DNA of 64,000 nt from contig MU657195.1 in assembly GCA_026770575.1 (NCBI GenBank), positions 58,803 through 122,802 of the forward strand, given 5' to 3'. This DNA is from Pelagophyceae sp. CCMP2097 (Eukaryota; Sar; Pelagophyceae). Every line of letters begins with the position of its first letter. The stretch's first letter is position 1. The notes under the pieces were generated by a model. That model was not told the DNA's origin. It searched no databases and saw nothing but the letters and a program-made list of their open reading frames with translations. Below, piece by piece: positions 1 through 13,500 of the stretch. The position numbers and the translations under genes are program-made.

Positions 1-1503
1 TTCGGGAAGAATTTATTATAATCTGCATTATTGAGATTTTGAAAAAACAGAATCGAAGAGCCCGCTCAAAGTGCCCTTGATCGGGTCCCAGGCCATCGAG
101 GCCAGAAATCGGGCCCGCACAAGGGCAGAGTGCCTGTAGAGGGGCCGTCAAAAGGGACCGCCGAGGCCCGCCATTCGATTCGAGTGCGCCATTCGAGTCG
201 AGTGCCCGTCCAGGGACCTTTGAACGGCTCCGGCTCTGGCCAGAGACCTGCATCAGGCCCGCCTCGAGTCGAATGTCCCTTCTCGGGCCCGATATCCGCC
301 TCGGGCTCTTCGGGCCCTCGAGGGAGCGTCGAGGCCCGCAAAAAAGGTCTGTCGCAGGTCGAAGCCGTAGAGAGGGCCAACAAAGGGGAGAGGGACAGTC
401 AAAAAGTGACCCTCAAAAAGTGACCCTCTCAAGTGACCCTCTCAAGTCAGCCTCGGGCCGACTGTCTGTCTCGGGGCCGTTTGGCGTCTCGGGCCCGTCG
501 GCCCGTCGGCGCCTCGGGACCGTCTCCGTATCCGGGTCCGGCCCAGGTCTGTATCCGGGTCTCCTCGGGTCGACTGTTTTTGTTCGAGGCGCCAGTCTTT
601 GGCCCGCATCGAGTCCGTCGCAGGGAAAGTCCGTCGGCGGGGCTGTATCGGGGCCGCCAAAGGCCCGTCGAGGTCCGTTAGATGGTCTTTGGGTCCGTTC
701 AGGTCCGTTAGATGGTCTTTGGGTCCGTTCTCGGGACGGTCGATGCTTCGCCTTCAACTCGGGGCTTGTCGAGGGACTTTGAAGTTCTTCACACCGAGAC
801 GCGCGTCCAGAGATACCGTCGCAGGGAGAATGCCCGTCAAAAGGCCCCACCGAGACCGCCAGAGGGGCCGCCGAAAGGTGCCCGGAGAGGGGCCGTTTGA
901 CCCTCCAAGGGTCTGTCTCGGGTCGAGTCTCGGTCTCGGTTCCGTCAAAGAGCCGTTCTCCGTCGAAGAGCCGTTCTCCGTCGAAGAGCCGTTTTCAGGC
1001 CCCGCCGCAGGTCTGCATCAAGTCCGCCTCGGGTCCCTTGCCAGCCCGACTCGCGCCGTCGCGGGTCCAGTGTCCGTCGATTTGACCGTTTGAGGTCCTT
1101 TCCCGAGTCGAGCGTCCCTCTCCGGGACCCTCTCCGCCTTTTGGTCCCAAGACCCCGGGTCGGTTCTGGGCCCAACTCGCCTCCGTCTCCACTGCCGCAG
1201 GCATCGGAGAGAGCCCGCGTCTCCGGAGGGGCCGAGTCTCTGCCGAGTTTGCCCCTTGAAGACCGGGTATCCGCCGTCCAAGGCCGAACCCTCTTTGGGC
1301 GCCTCTGGCCCTGAAACCGACCGGGCCCTTCAAGCAAGTCTGGCAAACCCGCACAAAGCAACCCGACCCGAAGACGGCCCATCCTGGGCCCTCGAGGGGC
1401 CGGTCCGTTGTCGCGTCTTGCTCGGGTCGGCGCCTGCTCGTCTTTCTTCGGCCAGGGCGCATGCCGCAAACGGGTTTTCCGAAGAGCGGCGCTGGAGACG
1501 CAC
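1..1503 (-). repeat. Open-ended PEPC intron made of degenerate repeats
   Basis: The intron after the exon ending at 1504 (donor GTGCGTCTCC) runs off the left edge. No PEPC exon could be found in it. It holds short repeated words on the plus strand, e.g. two copies of a 28-base unit at about 676-733, AAGTGACCCTCTC at about 405-447 and three copies of a CGTTCTCCGTCGAAGAGC-like unit at about 950-992. Confidence 0.7.
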
Positions 1504-4500
1504 TTGGCCGGCCGCGAGCCCAAGTTGAGCGCGGCGAGCTCGCGCTCGGGCGTCGCGGCGCGGAAAAAGGGGACGAAGTCTGGCTCGCCGCGGACGATTG
1601 CGCGGTATTTGGCGCACGACGTCGCCGAAAGCGCCGCCATCGTCGCGCGCCATTTGGGAAGCACCTACAAGAACGATCCCAGAGCCGCTTCCGAGTGACT
1701 CTTGGGGCGCCTTTGCACGATGCTCTCGAGACGGCGCCATCTCGACAGGCCCTCTCGAGGGAACGTCTCTCTCGGCCGTCTCAAGGGACCCTCGAGAACT
1801 GGCCCTCTCAAGGGACCGTCTCGAGAGGCCGTCTCGAGAGGCGCCTTAGAGAAGAGCCGTTTCAAAGGCCGTTTAAGGCCGTTTCAAAAGGCTGTTTCAA
1901 CGGCCCTTGGAGACGGCGCCGTTTCAAAAGTCGTGCAAGGCCCTCGGAGACGGCGGCGCCGTTCAAAAGGCCGTCAATGAGGGTCATTTCAAAGGGCCGT
2001 CTCTACGGCGCCGGCTCGAGGGGCCGTCAAAAAGGGCCATTTCCAAGGCCCCTTTGACAACGTCCCTGTGACAACGTCGCCTTGACCGGGACACCATGCC
2101 AAGGTTGAGGCATTCCCGCGACAAAGTCCCCGCGACGTTTCCTGAAACAAGTTCCCCTCGAAAGGACCACGATGCGAGTCCGTGCCACGGGGACCGTGGT
2201 CAGGTGCGACAAGGTCGCTCTGACGACGTCGCAGCGACAAGCTTCCTGGAACACCATCCCGTGACGAGTTTCCCGCGACGACGTCGGCCCTGGTCCCTGC
2301 GACGAGATCCCTGTGGCTCGCCCGTGACGGGGGCCCGATGGCAAAGGTCCCCGGGACGACTTTCCAGAGAGGTCCCTGCGACGACTTTCCCAAGATTGAC
2401 GTCCCGTTCAGGTCCCCGTGAGACGGCCCCTGTGGCAAGCACCCTGTGAGAGTAGCCCCAAGGAAGACATGGGCTCTATCAGACGACGCTGCAAGGTCGC
2501 ATCGCCGAAATCCCGTAGGCAAGTTTCCCCTGGACGAGTTTCCCGTGCCAACGTCCCTCTCCAAAGACCCGGGGGCTCCAACTCGCCGAGTTTCATAAAT
2601 CCGACGCAACGAGTTTCAGACCACTCCCTGCGCAGACGCTGAAACGGGCGTCGGGCGCGGCCTGGAAAGAGTCGCGCAGCACCGCCGCCGTGAAGATGTC
2701 CAGCGTGCGCGTCGCCACGTCGGGCGCGCCTAGACCGCGCCTCGGACGCCGACGTCGGACAAAGAGGGAAACCCGAAAACGTTTCCCGGAAGTTCAAAGC
2801 ATTCGCAGGTGAGGACGACGGTCCCTGCGACCACGGTCCGAGTGACAACGTCCCCGCGGCAACGTCGCCGTGACACGGTTTCGATGCCAATTTTCAACGT
2901 TCCAAGAACCCGTGTTTCACTGTTCCAAGACCCCGCGACGAGGTTCCCGCGACGAGGTTCCTGCGACTCCGTCCCTGTGGAAAGGCCCCTATAGCAAGGT
3001 CCCCGTGACTCCGTCCCCATGGCAAGGCCCTCGTAACAAGAACTCTGTGACAAGGTCTTGGTGGCAACTGGACAAGGTCTTGGTGGCAAGGTCCCTGAGA
3101 CACGGTCCATAATACAAGAACCGATTGAAAAGGTCCCTTTGCCAATGTCCCCGTGGCAAGATCCCTTTGACAAGGTTCCCGTGGCAGACGTCGCGTTCAG
3201 GCCCCTCGACCGAGGTCCGGCCCCTCAACCAAGGTCCCCGCGATACGGTGCCCTTGGCAAAGCCGTTGAGCGGGCCCTGTGGCGAGGTCCTTTCTCAAAG
3301 GCTGTCAGATGACATTTTCGCGACGAGGTCGTTCTGACAGGGCCCCGTGACGTGGCCCCGATCCCAGTTGCCCAGGACGACATTTTCCGTGACGAGATCA
3401 CTTTGACGAAGTCACTTTGGCGAGGTCCCTGTCTTGCAAAGGGCCGTCTAGAACAAGGCCGTCTCTAGCAAGGGCCCCCGTCTATCACAAGGTCCTCGTC
3501 GACCACGGCCCCCGTGGCTAGAACCCGGTACGCAGTCCATTCAAGCCCGGGACTGTCCATTCAAAACGTTTCCCAAATCTCGAATCCAGAGTCCTCGAGG
3601 GTTTTTGCGGTCCGATTATCAAACGTACCGAAGTTGAAGCCGATGCACTCGCCCTGCTCCGTGATGCGGAAGCGGCCGTCAATCGTCGCAGGCCTGCGGG
3701 TTTGCGAAATGCGCAGATTTGTTTGTGCTCGTCGAGTTTTCGGCATGACATTTTCGGCATGTCCCCTTGCGCCCGCTCCCAAGAACTCACGGGTGCGCGA
3801 GGATGGCGCGGTACGTTTCCGGGTTGCCGCCGCGGCCGACGGTGCCGCCCTTGCCGTGGAAGAAGGTGACCTCGACGTTGAACCTAGAGTCCGTTGATTT
3901 TTTTTAAAATATATGGACTTTATTTTTGGGGAATATCGTGATGCACGACTCATCGCACAGCCCCCCGACGGCGGGCCCGCGGCGTTGAGACCACGACGCC
4001 CGGAAATTCTCCGTCGGAACCTCTCGACAGCCAGAAACGCAAACAGAAACGCCTCGTGACCGAGTCCCCTGACTACGGTCCTGTGACTACGGTCCCGTGG
4101 CAACGTTCCGCGAGGTCCCGTGCGTGACGAGTGAATGGCAAGGTCCTTCTGACAAGGTCCCGAGACCGAGTCCCGTGGCAAGGTCGCGCGTGGCAAGGTC
4201 GCGCGTGGCAAGGTCCTTCTGACAAAGGTCCTTCTGACAAAGGTCCCCGTGACAAAATCCCTTCGGAGGAGATATTGCGACACGGTCCAACGTGAGACGA
4301 GGTCCCTGCGACGTCTATGAACCGTGACGCGGTCCCTGCGACGCACTCCCAGCGACGAGATCCCTGCGTCAAGGTCCTCGGTGTTCTCTCGACACAGTCC
4401 CGACATGGTCCCCGTGGCGAGGTGCCCGTGGCGAGGCCCCCGTGGCGAGGTGCCCGTGTCTCCGTGACAAGGCCCGTGTCACGAGGCCCCCGTGACGAGC

Positions 4501-7500
4501 CCCCCGTGACAAGGTCCCTGTGGCAAGGTCCCTGTGACAAGGACCCGTGACAAGTTCAACGTGAGAAAGTCCCTGTGCCAAACGTCTTGTTGGCGAGGTC
4601 CTCGTGACAGGTTTCCTGTGACCAGGACCCCGTGACAAGGTTCCAGCGAGGAGGTCCCTGTGACGAGGTCCCTGTGACAAAGACGACGTTCCCGTGAGCC
4701 CTTGTGAGAGGTTCCTTTGAACGAGTCCCCTTGTGGCAAGGCCCTTGCGACACTGTCCCCGGGACGGCGTCCCCGTGGCAAGGACCCCGTGACCAGGCCC
4801 CCTGTGACGAGGCCCTTGCGACAAGGTCCCGTGCGGCAAGGTCCCGTGAGACGGCCCTTGTGAGACGGCCCCCGAATTCAAACGGTCCCAGAATTCAAAC
4901 GGTCCCAGAATTCAAACGGTCCCAGAATTCAAACGGTCCCAGAGTCTCAGAGTCCCAGTCATCTCGATTCCCGTGGCGGCACCGTGCGTAGGCCCCTTTT
5001 GGTCCCGGGCAATGCGCCCCGTGATGAGGCCCCCAAAACAGCAAAGGAAGAGGCAAGGACAGCTCCCCCCGCCGCGGCCGAAAGACACGGGTCCAAACTG
5101 CTTCGCCACGGCCAGCATCTTCTCCTGCTGCTCGTACTGCGCCCACGACGCGGCGAGGCGGCCGGCGTCTTTTGCGCTGTCGGAGTAGCCCACCTAGTAT
5201 AAGATGCCCCTCGCCGACTCTCCCTCGACTCTCCAAAGCTCTGCAAAGCTCTCCAAGCCTCCCACAAGGCTCCACGTACCATTATCTCCTGGACGTGGCC
5301 GACGCGGTCGAGGTACCCCGGCGCGGAGAACCTATGCATCGTCATGCATCGTATTCGAGAGTCCCGCCGGAGCGCCGGCTTTCGCCTCCACGGGGCACTC
5401 GGTCCGTTCGCTTCGGTCCGTTCGCTTCGGTCCCTTCGCTTCGGTCCTTCGCAGGGCCCGTCTCCGGCCGTTGCCCGCGGGATCCGGAGCAGCGCGTCGT
5501 CGCCGCCTCGGGGGCCGTTGACAAGACCGCACAAAGGGCAAAACGGGCCCCGAAGAAGGGGCCGCTTTCGAAGCCTCGAGGACTGTCCCTCTCCGGGGCC
5601 GCACGGGGGCCGTCGACGGACCGCCGCGGGGCAGAGGAGCCCTCTCAAAGCGGCGTCGAGGGCCGTCTGGGGGCCTTTTCGAGGACCGCAAAGGGGCGTC
5701 CATCGGGCCCTCAAAAGGCGGCCCTCTGATGACCCTCTCCAGAGGGACCCTCGAAAGGGCCCGTCCCGGGTCCACAAAGGACCGTCTGGCGGAAGAGAGG
5801 GCAATCCAAGGTGTCCGTCTCCGGGGCCTCTCTCGGACCGCCGGGGCCAGTCTCGGACCGCCAAGAGCCCCTTTTGGACCGTGGTCGGGGCCGTAGACCG
5901 TCTACGCCCCCGTCGGCCCGCCAGTCAATTGCGCCACCTTTGTCAAAAACGGCGGTCGAATACGGCGGTTTCGGTCCACTGCTCAACTTTGGCGCGTCGC
6001 CCGCCGCCTTGCGCCGGGGGCTCTGCGGTGCGCAAAACGAGGGCCGCGGTCCGTCCCAAGGTGCGCCTTTCCCAGAGAGTGCGCCTTTCCCAAGAGTTTC
6101 GGGAACTCGGCCCAAACTCTGCGCCGCAGCCTTGCAGTTCGGCGAGCGCGGCGGGGGCGTTGTTCAAGTCGTCGAGCGTCTCGAAAAGCGGCACGATGCG
6201 CATCCGCGGCGCGCCCACCTCCGCAAGCAAGAGTTCGACGGCTAAAACGTCGGCGGCCGCCGTGGCCTGCGAGATGACGTAGGCCCCGACGGCGCCCGCG
6301 GGCGCGCGGGCCAAGTAGAGCGCCGTCTCGAGGACGTCGCGGTCGACGCCGTCGGTGGTTTCAGCAATGAGGGATTCGTACTCGCCGCGGCGCAGTAAAG
6401 GCCGGTGCTGCACCAGCTCGGCGGACAACCAGGCCAGCTTGGCGGTCGAGGACATGTCGAGGTAGCCTTTTTGGCCGGCTTTGCATCGGAGGGCGTCGAT
6501 GGCGCGCGCGTGCTTGTCCGACTCCTGGCGCACGTCCAGAGGGGCGAGCTGGAGACCGAAGCTAAATGGATGATTCAATCGGATGACACGGCCTTCAATA
6601 TCCAGAGTGGTGCAACGCCATGGTGCATCTCGAATTCGGCTGGATCCATGAAAGCAGCATTCAAGAATGGATTGCACGAGATTCAATCGAATCCAATATG
6701 GATTCATGAACGCAAAATGAAAAAATGAACAAGAACGCGCATCTTCCAAACTCGAACGTGCCCCGTGAAAAGGCCCCCGTGGCAAGACGATGGCAAGACG
6801 CCGTTTCTGAGGCCGTCCGACTGTGAAAACCACCATGTCAAGAGAGGGACCGTCCACAAAAACGTCTCCGGCCCGCCTTTGGGGCCGTCGCACGTCCCCG
6901 GGGCCGTTGAAAGGGGCCGTTGAAAGGGGCCGTTGAAAGGTGCCGTTGAAAGGGGCCGTTCTGTCGGGTCTCCGGGGCCGTTTGCGGGACGAGCCTCGTC
7001 TCGGGCCCGCCAGAGGGTGAAAGGGTCCCAATCGCGTCGTCCGGAGATGTAGACTGCCCGGAGTTTCAGCGTCGAGAAAGACCGTATCGGGCCGAATGGC
7101 CGTCTGCGGGACCGTCGCAGGCCCGTCGGAGGGCCCACCAGAGGGTCCGTTCTTTTCCGGAAACGCCCGTCTCGAGTCTCCTGGGCCACCGGGTCCGCCT
7201 ATTCGAGGACCGCCGTTTTGGAGGCGAACCGAAACGGAACCAGGCAACGTGGGACCGGCATTTGGACTACGACCTTGTCGACCGGGTTTTCCAAAACCCC
7301 CGACGCCCAAGCGCACGTCTGCACTCGTCGAATGGTATCCAGCAGCCTGCCCCCCGCCAGCGCGGCGTGGCCCGTCTCGCAGAGCGAGGCGTGCATGGCC
7401 GTTAAGAGTTCCAACAGTTCGTCTTTGTCGAAGATGCCGTCCGTTGAGGTGCGCGCGCCCATCAACGCTTCCGGAGACGCCGCCCACCTATTCGCGCCGA

Positions 7501-10500
7501 CTCTCAACGGACGGCTTTTAAAGACGCAACCTCCGGGCGAATTGCCGGCGGTGAAGCACTTGCATCGCGCCGCACCAAAGGCCTCTCAAAGGCCGGCTTG
7601 CTCACGCGGCGGTGAGTCGCAGGCGCGCGACGACCATGTCGATCAAGCGCTTGTACGGCTCCTGGGCGCGTTTCGGCGAGTTGGCGACGCCGGCGCGGTG
7701 GACAATGTCCGAATTGGCAGTGGTCACGGACAAATCCAGGCGCAAGGCGTCCAGCTCTGCGATGAAAAGCTCGGCGCCCTTGAGGCGCTGCGCTGCCACG
7801 ACTTGCGCGGTCACCTGATTTGCGAAACATCGCAGGCACCTCCCTTTTCCAAGACGCGCAGAGGGCCGCTCTCTGAGAAGCCGCAGGGCACCCGCCATAC
7901 GGTGCATCCCATGCCGGCTTGATTGCACTTTGGCGATTGCCCTTTTTGGATGGCGCGAAAAGGGCCTTCCCGAGTTTTGCAATTCCAGTTTTGCAATTCC
8001 AGTTTTGCAATTCCAGTTTCGCAAATCCAGGAGCGCGAGGGACCATGCAGGGCCCTTTCCGAGACGCAAATGGGCACGTGTGCCGAGGGCATTTTGGAGG
8101 TCTTGCAAGGGACCGTGCTTCAATGCCTCGCAAGGGACCGTGCTGCAACGCCTCACAAGGGACTGCTGCAATGCCTCGCAAGGGACCGTGCTGCAACGCC
8201 TCGCAAGGGACCGTGCTGCAACGCCTCACAAGGGACTGTGCTGCAAAGGGCCGAACTTTGGAGGCGGTCAAGGGGTCGGAGAGAGGAGGCCCTTTGCGCC
8301 TTGAAAGGAACTCGACGGGACCTTGGTCTTGGCGAGGCGCCTTCGGACCCGCCTTGCCGAGGAAGCATTGCCTCGAGGCCCACGAGGTGCGCCATTGAGA
8401 GGACACAAAGCCCTTCAAAAGGGGCTTTTGCCAGAAACCGCGTCAGAGGCCGTGCTCCGTGCCCTTTTCGACGAGTCGGGGCTGGTTCTCGGAGCTGCGT
8501 CAGGGGCCTCGCAAGGGGCCTCCATCGAAACAACGGCTCGAACGGGGCAAGGCCAGTTCCGGGGAAAGCGGTTCTTCTGTGCAGCGGTCTTGCAGGGATT
8601 CGGCAGGTTGCTCAGGGTCCGATTCGTCAGGGCCCGCCCTTTGGGGCCTCGCAGGAGGCGTCTTGGTGCCTGCACGGGCCCTTTTCGAGGGGCCCTTTTC
8701 GAGGGGCCCTTTTCGAGGGCCTTGCGGGGCAACCCTTTGGCTTCTCTCGGGCAGCGCATTGGGCGAGAGGCGCGACGGACTTTGACGGCCGTCAAACTGA
8801 AAGGCCGCAGAGTCAAAGGCCACAGAGAGTCAAAGGCCACAGAGTCAAAGAAAGGCCGCAGAGTCAAAGGCCTCAGAGAGTCAAAGGCCACAGAGTCAAA
8901 GAAAGGCCGCAGAGTCAAAGGCCACAGAGAGTCAAAGGCCACAGAGTCAAAGGCCACAGAGTCAAAGGCCGCAGAGAGGGACCCGAACCAAAGGTGTTTT
9001 TGCCACCGCCCTTTTCGAGGAGCCTTGTAGGGCCCTGCAAGGGCCCTTTGCAAGGAACCGTGCGTGGCAGCTTGATAGGGCTCGTCAAAGAGGCCCCACG
9101 AGCGACCGCGCACTTGACCCTCAAAGAGGCCCGTCCGTTTGGCTTTTGGCCCGTCCGTTTGGCTTTTCGAGGACTTCGGGAAGATGGTCCCGCCCTCTCG
9201 CAGCCGCGAGCCCATCTATCGTACGGGATGCCGTGAGCTCATATTGGAGAATTGTCGCGGCTCTGAGGCCTCTCGAAGCCTGTGGTCAACAAAAGGTCCT
9301 TAAGGCAAGGTCCCGGAACGCTGTGGCAATGCCCCTGTGACACCGTTGCGACAACGTCCCAGTGACAAGGTCCTTGTGCCAAGGTCCCTTTGACAAGGTC
9401 CATGTGGCAAGGTCTCTTTTGACAAGAACGCTGTGACAAGAACGCTGAGATAAGGTCCCCGTGAAAAGGTCCCTGAGACAAGATGCCCGTGAAAAGGTCC
9501 CTGTGGCCGAAGGTCCTTGTGGCAAGGACCCTGCGACAAAGGACCCTGTGGCAAGTCCATTTGACAAGAAGGCAGTGACAAGAAGGGCAATTACCCCAAA
9601 ATAAAGAGACCCGTGGGATTGGGGAGGGCCCGTCGAGCCCAAGACTCGAGAAGCCCGTGGTCTCTCGTGACCGAGGGTCTTCCCCGCTGGGGAAGGGGCG
9701 CATGGCCTCGAGGGGCGCGTGGCCTCGAGGGGCGCGTGGTAGAAGCGGGACCCCCAAAACTCATTGTATGGCGTTGTAGGACGCGCCATCACTGCGGGAC
9801 CCACGGGTCTCTCCAGGGACCGTCGGTCTCGAGGGGCTCGTGGGAGAGAAGCGGGGAAGCCGCCGTCTCGAGGGACGCGCGGTAGAAGCACCAAGATCCG
9901 CGGGACCCCATGGTACCGAGCCCCCAGGTCCATCTCAAAGGGGGGTCATCTCAAGGCACATTTAAAAATCCAAAGATGACAAATCCAAAGGATCAAAAAG
10001 GTGAACGCACCTGCGCCGTGACGTTTGGGTTCCCGTCTCGATCGCCGCCCATCCACGTCGCAAAGGCCACGGGCACCGCATCCAGGGGCAAAGCGCCGCC
10101 GTGCTGCGCCAGCGTGGCGTCCAACCTGGCGGGTTGCGGTGTTTGCGCGTCTTTTTGGGGTCATTTGGCCCAACGCGTTCCCGGAGACGAAACGCACCTC
10201 CGCAGGAATTGCGGCACCGCCGCCCACAGCGACGTCTCAATCACGGCCAAAGCGCCGCGCGCCTCCTTTTGCGGAGTCGGCTTGGACCGGCGCAGCTCGT
10301 CGCTGCCCCACAGAGCGCGGACCGTCGCAGCCAGGTCGCGTTCCAGCCTAGCGCAGTGCCTTGAGCGCAATTTCAACCGGCGGTTGTTTTCGACCAAGTT
10401 GGACGCAATTTCGACGATGCGATGATCAAGGGCCGCCTCGAGTCCCGGCCGTCTCCGGGCCCGTCAAAGGGCCGCCCGAGGTCGCCGTTGCAGCGCCGTC

Positions 10501-13500
10501 TCCAGGCCCGGGTTTTTCCGTTGGGCCCGTCTCGAGGCCCGTTTGGCCGTCTCGAGGCCCGTTTGGCCGTCAAAGGGCCGAGGCGAAAGTCCTTCAACTT
10601 CCCGAAACGGACCGGCGCAGTCGCCAAGCAGCGCCATCTTCGGTCCGGGCGACTGTTCAAGGTCCGTCCAAGGTCCGTTTCAGCGACGTTCAAGGTCCGT
10701 TCAAGGTCCGTCTCCGCGGCGTTCAAGGCCCATCGAGGCCTGCGGCATTCGGATCCGTCTACGGGTCCGTCCTTGGGGCGTCTTTCCGCAGTCTTCTCGG
10801 CCCGTTTCGAGGGACCGTCAAAGGGCCGTTTCGAGGGCCCGTCTCAGCGCCTTCTCGGCCCGTTTCGAGGGTTCCCGCCGCGACCCGTCGAAAGGTTCGT
10901 CGAAGGTCCGTCTTTGGGGCCGTTTGTATCAGCGCCGTCCTCAGGGCCCGTCCCCGGGGCCCGTCCTTTGTCAGTTTCAGCCCCGTCCAAGGTCAGGGCG
11001 CCTCCCGGGTCCTCCCCGGGTCCGTATCTGCCCCGTCTCGAAATCACAGAGGGTCAGCCTGTCAAAGGCCCGTCCAAGGCGCCATAGAAAATTCAAAAGG
11101 CATCCAAGCCCGGGTCCACCGGACCTGGGTCTGTCAAAGGGCCGCGTCGAGCGGCACCTTTGGACCAGGACGACCGCCCTCGCCTTTGGACCAGGACGAG
11201 AGTCGGTCAGAAGCGCGTCTCGGCCAGGACACTTTGCCAAAGGTCCAAACGCCGGGGGCCGAGTTCCCTCGAGTGCGAACGCTTAGGGTCCCACCGAGGT
11301 CAGCCCGTCAAAGGCGCCGTTGAGGGCCGTCCAACGTCGTCTCGGCGGACGTTTGGAAAGGCGCCGTTGAGGGGCCGTCCAACTTGCGTCCCTCTCGAGG
11401 CCTGGCCCTTGTCGAGTGATCTCGCTCGAGCCCGTCAAGATCCGTATCAGCGCCGCCGAGACCCGCCTCGGCGCGACGAGGCCGGGGTCCGTCGGGTCCG
11501 TCGGCGGGTTTTCCAAGTTGCCTTCCCCTCCGTCTCCGCGCCGTCTCCGCTCGGCGCGTCTCCGGCCCGGATCCAAACCGGATCCAGAGGCGCGGGCCTT
11601 TTGGAGGTTTACGGCGGCAAAGAAGCGCCTCCGGGCCGCCGCTCGCACCGCCGTTGTCGCCTTGTGCGGAGTTTCGCCGACGCTGCCACTCGCTCTTCCT
11701 TCTCAAAACCTCTGCCGCCGCCATCGGCGAGTTCGTGGAGCAGGTCCGTCACGCGGCGGTGCTTCACCAGCAGCGTGCGGCGGTGCACTTCTGTCGGGTG
11801 CGCCGTCAAAACGATCTCCACCTAGCGGCAAGGTCCACGAAAATCACGCTCGGGCGGCGCAAAGGTTCTTGAATCGAGAACGGTTTCGACTTTCGGGAAA
11901 AGGGTCTTTCAAAACGCCACTCTCCGCGGCGCAAGCCCCTCGACGCTCTCCGCGGCGGCGATGCGCAGCCACCGCGCAGCCACGCGCAAAGTTGAAGACG
12001 GAGACCAACGCTTCGAGTCCGTCGGAGGCAGTCCGAGGCCGTCTGGAAGACCAATGCCGTTGGGAAAGGCCGTCGAGGAGGCCCGCCGAGACGGCCGTGG
12101 CAAGAAGGCTGTCTCGAGGGCCGTCTCGCGGGCCGTCTCGAGGGCCGTCTCGCGGGCCGTCTCGAGGGCCGTCTCGCGGGCCGTCTCGAAGATCCAGAGG
12201 GCCGTCGCAAGGGGGCCGTCTCGAGGATCGAAGCCGTCTTAAGGGCCGTCGCAAGGCCGCTTTGAGGCCGTCGAGAGGCCTTGAAGAGGGCCGTCTCGAG
12301 CATCGTCTTCAGAGCCGTCTCAAGGACCGTCTCAAGGGACCGTATCAAGGGACCGTCTCAAGGGACGGGTCAAGGACCGTCTTCGGGACAGTTGCACCGT
12401 CTTTTTGAGGCCGCCGAGAGGCGGCCATCAAGGGACCGTCTTCTTGACAGCCTCTCGAAGACCGTCTCCTCTCGAAGACCGTCTCGATGCTGTCAAGAGG
12501 GCCGTCAAGAGGGCCGTCAAGGGACCGTCTCGAGGACCGTCTCGAAACCGCCTCGAGGGCCGTCTTGAGGGTCGTCTTCAAAGCCGTCTTGAGGACCGTC
12601 TTAACAGCCGTCTGAAGAGCCGTCTGAACGGCCGTCTGGAGACCGTCTCGAGGGCCGCACGAGGACCGTCTCGATGCCGTCTCGAGGATCGTCTCGAGGG
12701 CCGCCTCGAGGGCCGTCTTCAAAGCCATCTGAAGAGCCGTCTCAAGGGCCGTTTGGATATCGTCTCAAGGTCGTCTCGCGGACCGTCTCGAGAGCCGTCT
12801 CTGCCTCGAGGATCGTCTTAAGAGAAGAGCCGTTTGAAGGGCCGTCTCGAGGGCCGTCTTCGGAACAGTCTCAAGGTCGTTTGGAGGCCGTCGAAAGAGC
12901 CGCCAAGGGACTGTCTCGAAGACCGTCTTCGGGACCGTCTCGGGACCGTCAAGAGGGCCGTCAAGAGACCAGCTAGAGGACCGTCTCGAAGCCGTCTCGA
13001 GGGCCATCTCGAAAACCGTCTTAAAAGCCGTCGGAAGAGCCGCCTGAACGGCCGTCTGGAGACCGTCTCAAGGTCGTCTCGGTGCCGTCGCGAGGGCCGT
13101 CAGAAGAGCCGCATCGAGGACCGTCGCGAGGGCCGTCTTAAAAGCCGTCTGCAAAGCCTTTTGAAGGGCCGTCTCAAGGTCGTCTCTAAGACCGTCTAGA
13201 GGACTGTCTAGAGGACTGTCTCGATGCCGTCGCGGGGGCTGTCTCGAAGACCAACTCGATGCCGTCGTGAGGACCGTCTTGAGGACTGTCTCGAGGGCCG
13301 TCTCGACGACCGATTTTAAAGCCGTCTGAAGAGCCGTCTGAAGAGCCGTCGCGAGGACCGTCACGAGGACCGTCTCGAGGTCGTTTTGAGACCGTCTCGA
13401 GGGCCGTCACGAGGACCGTCTCGATACCGTCAAGAGGGCTTTCTCGAAGCCGTCTCCAGGTCCTTCCTGGCCGTCTAAAAAGCCGTCTAAAAAGCCGTCT

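Noticed and set aside
5943..7487. A single 514-codon minus-strand reading frame
   Set aside because: Only its middle (6561-6118) matches PEPC; both ends run into introns, as shown by acceptor TTTAG and donor GTTTGG and by restored phase in the flanking exons.
8105..8975. CRISPR-like appearance of regularly spaced 15-25 bp repeats
   Set aside because: The repeats are directly tandem and degenerate, with no unique spacers of constant length, and lie inside a eukaryotic intron.
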